Shown here: positions 59,042 to 64,000 of the stretch, piece after piece
Layout of the letters: every line of letters starts with the position of its first letter
Numbering within the stretch: the first letter of the stretch is position 1
DNA from: CATQHB01 sp965262595
GTDB lineage: Bacteria > Chloroflexota > Dehalococcoidia > Lucifugimonadales > UBA3495
NCBI GenBank assembly: GCA_965262595.1
Contig: OZ253548.1
Coordinates: 3,375,472 to 3,439,471, forward strand
DNA: 64,000 bases
Direction: 5' to 3'
The notes under the pieces: generated by a model
The model's input: only the letters and a program-made list of their open reading frames with translations
Database searches by the model: none
Told to the model about the DNA's origin: nothing
Position numbers and translations under genes: made by a program

Positions 59042-59089
59042 GGTAGGGCCGCTAAACTGTGGTAGGGCCGCTAAACTGTGGTAGGGCCG
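59042..59089. repeat. 19-bp tandem repeat between E1-beta and E2
   Basis: GGTAGGGCCGCTAAACTGT is present twice in full and a third time as GGTAGGGCCG, preceded by a diverged copy ending CACTAAACCCC. Non-coding, in the leader of the E2 gene. Confidence 0.9.
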
Positions 59090-59151
59090 TAAATCCGGAG
59101 CAGCGGCATTCTCGGCTAGTCGCGTAATTCAGCACAACGGACGGTGTTACC

Positions 59152-60693
59152 TTGGCTCAAACCATAGAACTCCCCCATGTCGGCGAATCCGTCGTCGAAG
59201 GTACTATCGGCAAGTGGCTGAAAAAGCCCGGCGACAAGATCGAGCGTTATGAGCCGCTGGTCGAAGTTGTGACCGATAAGGTAACCATGGAAGTTCCCTC
59301 CCCGGTGGACGGTTCCCTGGTCAGAATCCTGGCACAGGAAGGGGAAACCATCCCAATGGGCGCGCCCATTGCCGAGGTGGAAGTCGCCGGCAGCCCAGCC
59401 GATGCCGCACCGGCTGCCGCTCTTGGGGCGGCTCCTGGGGCAGTAGCAGCCAGCGCACCGGCCCCGGGACTGACAGCTATGGCGGGGGAGACTTCTGCGG
59501 TCCCGGCCGCCTCAACTGGGGCAACCGCCCCGGCGCCGGTTTCCCCGAGCCTTATCGGCTACCTGAATACCTCCGCGACCATGGTTGGCCCCACCGGCGC
59601 CGGGTCCGGTGACGATAGCCCTCCGGATGCTCCTCCTCAGCCGTCGGAATCGGCGACGCAAACCCCAGTCCAGTCCGGCCCGGCTGCTCCGGCGTCCGTT
59701 CCGCCGGGCCAATCCGCACCTGCCGGAGCAACTAACCCTGATGGCTCATCCAACGGTACGCCTCGTCTGTCTCCGGCAGTGCGGCGGCTGGCTCACGAGC
59801 ACGGTCTTGACCTATCCGGGATAAGGGGCACCGGCATGGGTGGCCGCATAACTCGCGATGATGTGCTCCGGTATCTGGAATCGGGAAACTTGGAATCGGG
59901 AAACCTGGAATCGGGAAACCTGGAATCGATAGAGAGTGCGGCAGAGAGTGCGGCGGCATCCGCATCGGCTTCGGAGATGGAAGCCAAACCGGCGGCGGAC
60001 GAAGAGTATGTTCCGCTGACCCCGGTGCGCCGGATGATTGCCGAAGCGATGGTGCGCAGCGTCTCGCAGATTCCCCACGCCTGGAGTACGGTGGAGGTTG
60101 ACGTTACCGGCCTGGTCGCGGCCAGGGCGGCACGGCGGGAGGCATTTCGGCAGCGGGAGGGCGTTGACCTGACCTATCTCCCATTTGTTATCCGCATCCT
60201 GGTTGAATCGCTGAAGGAGAACCCTACCTTCAATGCCAGTTGGGGCGGGGACAAGATTATCCTGAAGAAGCGGCTGAATATCGGGTTGGCCGTCGCCGCT
60301 CCGTCCGGCTTGGTAGTGCCGGTTATCCACGACGCCGACCGGTTGAGCTTGTCCGCCCTGGCCCACGCGGTGGCCGACTTGACCCAGCGGGCCCGGCAAA
60401 ACAAGCTTACCCTGAGCGATGTCCAGGGGGGCACCTTTACCCTGAACAACACCGGCGCCCTGGGTTCTACCGTGTCTCAGCCGATAATCAACTATCCTCA
60501 AGCGGCCATTATGACCACCGAGGCGATCCAAAAGCGTCCGGTGGTAATCAACGACGCCATCGCCATCCGCTCGATGATGAACCTGTGCCTCTCTTTTGAC
60601 CACCGGATCAACGACGGGGCCGAATCCAGCGCCTTTATCCAGTCGGTCAAGCGTCGCCTGGAGTCGATCAGCCCGGATGCCGACCTCGGCTAG
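59152..60693 (+). CDS. Dihydrolipoamide acyltransferase (E2) of 2-oxoacid dehydrogenase complex
   Basis: A 513-residue protein. The lipoyl domain has lipoyl Lys43 (VTDKVTMEVPSP). A long Ala/Pro/Ser linker follows, then a peripheral-subunit-binding domain (SPAVRRLAHEHGLDLSGIRG, then TGMGGRITRDDVLRYLES), a short SGNLESGNLE repeat and the catalytic acyltransferase core ending with FDHRINDGAESS, where H484 and D488 form the HxxxDG motif. The start is TTG 59152. It receives acyl groups from the E1 encoded just upstream. No E3 gene is in the window. Confidence 0.92.
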   Translation: MAQTIELPHVGESVVEGTIGKWLKKPGDKIERYEPLVEVVTDKVTMEVPSPVDGSLVRILAQEGETIPMGAPIAEVEVAGSPADAAPAAALGAAPGAVAASAPAPGLTAMAGETSAVPAASTGATAPAPVSPSLIGYLNTSATMVGPTGAGSGDDSPPDAPPQPSESATQTPVQSGPAAPASVPPGQSAPAGATNPDGSSNGTPRLSPAVRRLAHEHGLDLSGIRGTGMGGRITRDDVLRYLESGNLESGNLESGNLESIESAAESAAASASASEMEAKPAADEEYVPLTPVRRMIAEAMVRSVSQIPHAWSTVEVDVTGLVAARAARREAFRQREGVDLTYLPFVIRILVESLKENPTFNASWGGDKIILKKRLNIGLAVAAPSGLVVPVIHDADRLSLSALAHAVADLTQRARQNKLTLSDVQGGTFTLNNTGALGSTVSQPIINYPQAAIMTTEAIQKRPVVINDAIAIRSMMNLCLSFDHRINDGAESSAFIQSVKRRLESISPDADLG

Positions 60694-60714
60694 GTCCGGC
60701 GCTGAATGCGGCGT

Positions 60715-60895
60715 TTAAACCGTTGCCGAAATCAACGCCGAGACCAACGCCGAAATCAACGCCGAGACCAACGCCGAGACCCTTGTCAGAACTGACACCG
60801 AAACCGTTGCCGAAATCAACGCCAAGACCAACGCCGAAATCAACGCCGAGACCCTTGTCGGAACTGACACCGAAACCGTTGCCGAAATCTGCACC
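60715..60895. repeat. Minisatellite between E2 and lipB
   Basis: Alternating ACCGAAATCAACGCC and GAGACCAACGCC units of 12 bp are organised into blocks that begin with CCGTTGCC at 60720, 60804 and 60876 (84 and 72 bp apart). If the upstream TTG of lipB were used it would be translated as TPKPLPKSTPRPTP repeats; from the ATG at 60912 it is non-coding. Confidence 0.85.
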
Positions 60896-60911
60896 GGCCC
60901 GAAATGCCGCC

Positions 60912-61592
60912 ATGACCCTTTTGCCTGTCTGCCAGACAATATCCCTCGGCAGGGTGGAGTACCGCCGCGCCTGGGAGCTGCAAACCGAGTTGGTGGCGGC
61001 GGTGCATGATGGCAAGCGGCCCAACACCCTGTTGCTGCTGGAACATCCCCACGTTTACACCCGTGGGCGACTGGCGCCGTCCGACCATATCCGGCTGACT
61101 GCGGCCCAACTGGAAGCGGAGGGCATTGACGTGGTGGAGACGGATCGGGGCGGGTTGGTGACCTACCACGGCCCGGGGCAACTGGTGGCCTATCCGGTAG
61201 TCAATCTGCGCGGCTGGGGCGGCCCGTTGCAATACGTCCGGGCTTTGGAGCAAATTATTATTGGTGTCCTGGCCGACTTTGGGATAGCGGCAGGCGTGGA
61301 AGCAGGTATGACCGGTGTTTGGGTAGAGGGAACTAAGATCGCCGCCATTGGCGTGAAAATCAGCCGCGGCGTGGCCCATCACGGGTTTGCCATCAACGTC
61401 AACCCGGACCTTACCAAGTTCAACCACATCATTCCCTGCGGCCTGGCCGATCGGGCCGTAACCTCAATGGCCCAAATACTAAGGAAAGATACGCCGCAAA
61501 TGGTGGCGGTGCAGGATAGAGTAGTTAAACACCTTGGGGAAGGGATGGGACTCAGGATGGTCAATACGACCGGCCCTTTCTTGACAAGCTGA
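60912..61592 (+). CDS. lipB: Lipoyl(octanoyl) transferase
   Basis: A 226-residue LipB. It transfers octanoate from acyl carrier protein to lipoyl domains. The family block is ETDRGGLVTYHGPGQLVAYP, catalytic Lys142 (EGTKIAAIGVKI) and Cys176 (IIPCGLADRAVTS). The start is ATG 60912; the frame opens upstream to a TTG at 60723 and would add 63 Pro/Thr/Lys-rich repeat residues. Adjacent E2 carries the lipoyl domain it modifies. No clear Shine-Dalgarno precedes 60912, so the extended form stays possible. Confidence 0.92.
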   Translation: MTLLPVCQTISLGRVEYRRAWELQTELVAAVHDGKRPNTLLLLEHPHVYTRGRLAPSDHIRLTAAQLEAEGIDVVETDRGGLVTYHGPGQLVAYPVVNLRGWGGPLQYVRALEQIIIGVLADFGIAAGVEAGMTGVWVEGTKIAAIGVKISRGVAHHGFAINVNPDLTKFNHIIPCGLADRAVTSMAQILRKDTPQMVAVQDRVVKHLGEGMGLRMVNTTGPFLTS

Positions 61593-61649
61593 GTGGCAGA
61601 ACATAGGATTACGGCAATTCAACAAAGGTCTATTTGTGGTGAATTATAG

Positions 61650-61655
61650 TATAAT
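61650..61655 (+). promoter_or_regulatory. Candidate -10 element upstream of small gene pair
   Basis: TATAAT, perfect -10 consensus, 45 bp before the ATG of the 61701 gene. No good -35 at the expected distance (ATTTGTGG is too close). The flanking sequence is AT-rich against its surroundings. Confidence 0.4.
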
Positions 61656-61700
61656 AGAGTGTGCGAGAAGGAATAATGTCATACCGTATCGGAGGATGAC

Positions 61701-62021
61701 ATGGAAATACTGAAACATGATCAGAGCGTGGTGGTGGACTGGGAAGGGGTAATCGAGGAGTTAAGGACCCTTGGTACGCAACCATCCTCAGATGATTTGC
61801 GTCAGGCTATGTCAGACACAGTCCAAGTCTTCTACCGAGGGCAATTAACTGAGTTGGAGCTTAGGTTAGTTTTGTCTGTGCTGGCAAGTCAATTGATTGA
61901 CCGCAAATTTGGTGAAGTTATAGGTAGCTTTGGGCGGGGGTTCCACGAAGAACCGAGTTTTGTCCGACGCAATTTCAAGCCATCCACAATTCTTCGTGGG
62001 TCGAGGTTCACTCGTGCCTGA
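61701..62021 (+). CDS. Small protein of unknown function, paired with membrane protein
   Basis: A 106-residue soluble protein: DQSVVVDWEGVIEELRTLGT, then LTELELRLVLSVLASQLIDR. Not recognised. GGAGG lies 5 bp upstream of ATG. It ends 8 bp past the GTG start of the next gene, so the pair is coupled. Base composition is more AT-rich than surrounding genes, suggesting acquisition. The helix-rich layout fits an antitoxin or regulator but this is a guess. Confidence 0.6.
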   Translation: MEILKHDQSVVVDWEGVIEELRTLGTQPSSDDLRQAMSDTVQVFYRGQLTELELRLVLSVLASQLIDRKFGEVIGSFGRGFHEEPSFVRRNFKPSTILRGSRFTRA

Positions 62022-62475
62022 AGAGCAACTTCCTGCGGTACCTAACGAAGAAGGATCGACTTCTCAAGGCGATTCTCCGCTAGAAGATAACGCTGAAATA
62101 CCAATTCCTTCAGAGGTATTGGAAAAATTACCAGTCGAAATGAGGGGGGTCATAGCACAGTCTTTTTCTGCATCTGCTATGGTTTCGGGGCCAATGCCCA
62201 ATCCGATGCTGGAAAAGCTGACTTCAGAGCACATTTCTTCTTTGATAGAAGCAGTGGACAAAGACGGTGAAAGAGCACTGGAAGACCGTAAACATTCTCG
62301 GATATGGCAGACGGTTATTGTAGCTTTGTTGGTAATACCCATAGCCATTTTGCTCGGATATTTTGCATTCCTTCAGCAAAACACCTTGGTTATGGAGATA
62401 ATTAAACTGGCCGCAGTTGCCTTGGGAGGATTCGGCATTGGATTGGGTTATGGTAGGTGGCGCAACAGTCATTAG
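62014..62475 (+). CDS. DUF2335-like two-helix membrane protein
   Basis: A 153-residue protein. The N-terminal segment is acidic and Ser-rich. SFSASAMVSGPMPNPMLEKL recalls the 'SGPLPPP' signature of DUF2335 phage-related membrane proteins, then two helices follow (IWQTVIVALLVIPIAILLGY and IIKLAAVALGGFGIGLGYGR). GTG 62014 with GAGG upstream is preferred; the frame opens further upstream at 61930. Overlap with the preceding gene suggests a functional pair. A hairpin terminator follows at 62502. Confidence 0.6.
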   Translation: MPEEQLPAVPNEEGSTSQGDSPLEDNAEIPIPSEVLEKLPVEMRGVIAQSFSASAMVSGPMPNPMLEKLTSEHISSLIEAVDKDGERALEDRKHSRIWQTVIVALLVIPIAILLGYFAFLQQNTLVMEIIKLAAVALGGFGIGLGYGRWRNSH

Positions 62476-62501
62476 TTTTTTGGCGTAGAGTTACTGAGCA
62501 T

Positions 62502-62535
62502 CGGGGGCACCATTATTGGCGCCCCCGTTTGTTTC
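62502..62535. terminator. Intrinsic terminator-like hairpin
   Basis: CGGGGGCACC pairs with GGCGCCCCCG (one mismatch) around a short loop, followed on the plus strand by TTTGTTTCT. Positioned 26 bp after the stop of the membrane protein and before the convergent dihydropyrimidinase stop. Confidence 0.6.
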
Positions 62536-62559
62536 TGACAGGAATCCGGCCTTTGCCCC

Positions 62560-63984
62560 CTACGCCGCCGGCCGGTTCCCCACCTCCGGGTCCACTTTGC
62601 GGCGCTGGAATTTGCCGCTGTTCTGGCCGATTTTTAGCTGTCCGTCCTCCACCGCCACCATGCCCCGCAGGATAGTCAGCGTCGGCCAACCCTCTACCTC
62701 AAAGCCGTCCCAAATGCTGTAATCGGAAATATGAAAGTCATTCATGGTCAGCGGCCGCTTGATGCTGGGGTCAATCAGCACCAGGTCGGCGTCGCTGCCC
62801 GGGGCGATTACACCCTTTTGCGGGTAAAGGCCCATAATCTTGGCGGCGTTGGCCGAGGTCACGTCCACAAACCGTTGCAGGGACATCCCCCGCTTGGACA
62901 CGCCTTCGCTGTAGGTAATTCCCAGCCGGGTCTCGATGCCGTTGTGGCCTCCGGTAACGTCGGTTACCAGCTTGCCGGCGATTTTCACGTCCCAGGAAGT
63001 GCAATATTCGTCGGTGGCCATTGCGCTGAGGCCGCCTTTGACCACTCCGTCCCACAGGGACCGGCGGTCTTCCTCCGATTTCAGCGACGGGTAGGTATGA
63101 TACTTCATGCCATTTTCTTCCCGATAATTCTCGGCGTTGAAGCAGCAATAATTGTGCAGGGTCTCCCCGTACACCGGCATTCCCTTGGCTCGGGCTTCCT
63201 GCACCGCGGCCAACCCCTCTCGGGCGCTGACGTGGACGAAATAGACCGGCGAGCCGGTCCACTCGGCTACCCGCAACACCCGTCGGAAAGATACGTCCTC
63301 CGACTCGTTATTATGTACCAGGTGCATATTCCACCAATCGGTATTTTCCTGTTCGGCCAGCTTGCGGTACATATGCTGTACCATGTCGTCGTCCTCGGCA
63401 TGCACCATCAGCATCGCCCCGTGTTGTTGGACCTGTTCCATCAGGTCGTGCAGATGGCCCATCCGTACCATCCGCGGCTCGCCGGACATGCTGGGCGGGC
63501 GGATATTGGTGGTAAAAATCTTGACGCTGGCAAACCCGTCATGGATATGCTCTCGGAGCTGACCCAGGGTATTGTCCGATATATCCCCCAACAGCATCAG
63601 GTGATGGGCATAGTCGGCGTAGGAGTTGCCCTGCCATACCCCGGTACGTTCCTGAATAGCCTGGTTGATGTCGATGCCCGGGTATTGGATCGCAAAGTCG
63701 AGGATGGTGGTGGTTCCGCCGAAAACCGCCGCCCGGCTTACCTGTTCCGGCGGCGCGGTTTTCAGGTCTCCGTGGCCCATGATGGGAGCGCTAATATGGG
63801 CGTGGGGCTCAATGCCGCCGGGCACTACCACCTTGCCGGTGGCGTCAACTACCCGGACCGATTCGTCGGTTAGAGTATGATGCGCAGCCACGGCGACGAT
63901 TTTTTCCCCTTTAACCGCTATGTCCCAGTCGCCCACGCCCCAGGGAGTTACAACCTGACCGCCTCGGATTATCAAGTCAAACAT
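62560..63984 (-). CDS. Dihydropyrimidinase/hydantoinase-family cyclic amidohydrolase
   Basis: A 474-residue amidohydrolase. The metal site is complete: H61-x-H63 (GGIEPHAHIS), carboxylated Lys155 (ASVKIFTTN), H195 (LMVHAEDDD), H251 (YFVHVSAREG) and D325 (ATDEYCTSWD). It hydrolyses cyclic amides such as dihydropyrimidines or hydantoins. The last residues (EVGNRPAA) are terminal to the frame at 62560. AAGGAGG lies just upstream of ATG 63984, within the window's last bases. The substrate within the family is unresolved. Confidence 0.9.
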   Translation of the reverse strand: MFDLIIRGGQVVTPWGVGDWDIAVKGEKIVAVAAHHTLTDESVRVVDATGKVVVPGGIEPHAHISAPIMGHGDLKTAPPEQVSRAAVFGGTTTILDFAIQYPGIDINQAIQERTGVWQGNSYADYAHHLMLLGDISDNTLGQLREHIHDGFASVKIFTTNIRPPSMSGEPRMVRMGHLHDLMEQVQQHGAMLMVHAEDDDMVQHMYRKLAEQENTDWWNMHLVHNNESEDVSFRRVLRVAEWTGSPVYFVHVSAREGLAAVQEARAKGMPVYGETLHNYCCFNAENYREENGMKYHTYPSLKSEEDRRSLWDGVVKGGLSAMATDEYCTSWDVKIAGKLVTDVTGGHNGIETRLGITYSEGVSKRGMSLQRFVDVTSANAAKIMGLYPQKGVIAPGSDADLVLIDPSIKRPLTMNDFHISDYSIWDGFEVEGWPTLTILRGMVAVEDGQLKIGQNSGKFQRRKVDPEVGNRPAA

Positions 63985-64000
63985 AGCTCAGCCCTCCTTG

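Noticed and set aside
1..64000. tRNA, rRNA, riboswitch or replication origin
   Set aside because: No cloverleaf with a CCA-compatible acceptor stem, rRNA core sequence, recognisable riboswitch core or DnaA-box cluster was noticed by eye. A covariance-model scan would be needed to exclude a divergent one.

Overview
The window looks like a chromosomal segment of an uncultured, aerobically respiring member of Chloroflexota, most likely of the SAR202/Dehalococcoidia type. This is inferred from gene content: a complete-looking alternative complex III (ACIII) operon next to a system-II cytochrome c maturation cluster, three luciferase-like (LLM) oxidoreductases, and many single-gene catabolic enzymes (haloalkane dehalogenase, dihydropyrimidinase, FAH hydrolase, Gfo/Idh oxidoreductase, esterases). 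No phylogenetic marker such as rRNA is present, no tRNA was seen, and the assignment was not tested by search.

Layout. 1-5416: an isocitrate lyase/PEP mutase-family enzyme, an F420-type LLM oxidoreductase, a candidate BECR toxin with a DUF2283-like partner, and a four-gene set of zinc-ribbon/DUF2752/CD225/DUF4234 membrane proteins. 5533-9587: a palindromic MITE-like repeat, an M42-type aminopeptidase, a HigBA-like toxin-antitoxin pair and nadE carrying a repeat-encoded insertion. 9757-15398: uspA behind a 14-bp tandem array, an MFS transporter, a methyltransferase, a SIS protein, a CMD protein and a haloalkane dehalogenase. 15845-22424: the two ends of a peptide ABC transporter operon whose middle has been replaced by a compact four-gene cassette. 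The cassette encodes a GHKL ATPase, two unrecognised proteins and a PP-loop PAPS-reductase-like protein; it is the best candidate here for an undescribed, possibly defensive, system. 22922-36503: esterases (one a likely pseudoenzyme), oxidoreductases, gene remnants and a dense nest of repeats. 36748-39697: McrBC. 39824-41781: an SDR and a ROK kinase. 41948-47724: cytochrome c maturation. 47818-56323: ACIII. 56843-61592: E1-alpha, E1-beta and E2 of a 2-oxoacid dehydrogenase complex followed by lipB. 61701-62475: two small overlapping genes. 62560-63984: dihydropyrimidinase.

How the genes work together. CcmH, CcmF and TlpA-type proteins would mature the c-type cytochromes ActA (five CxxCH motifs) and ActE (one) of the adjacent ACIII, which oxidises quinol. 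The E1/E2 complex needs lipoylation, and lipB sits directly behind it. The defence-like inventory is McrBC, the four-gene cassette, HigBA and the BECR/DUF2283 pair, spread over four places.

A recurrent theme is repeat instability. Short tandem arrays lie between genes, with unit lengths that are mostly not multiples of three. In-frame repeats interrupt or decorate coding sequences. Several palindromic dispersed elements occur more than once. All family calls rest on reading motifs by eye; no database search was run.
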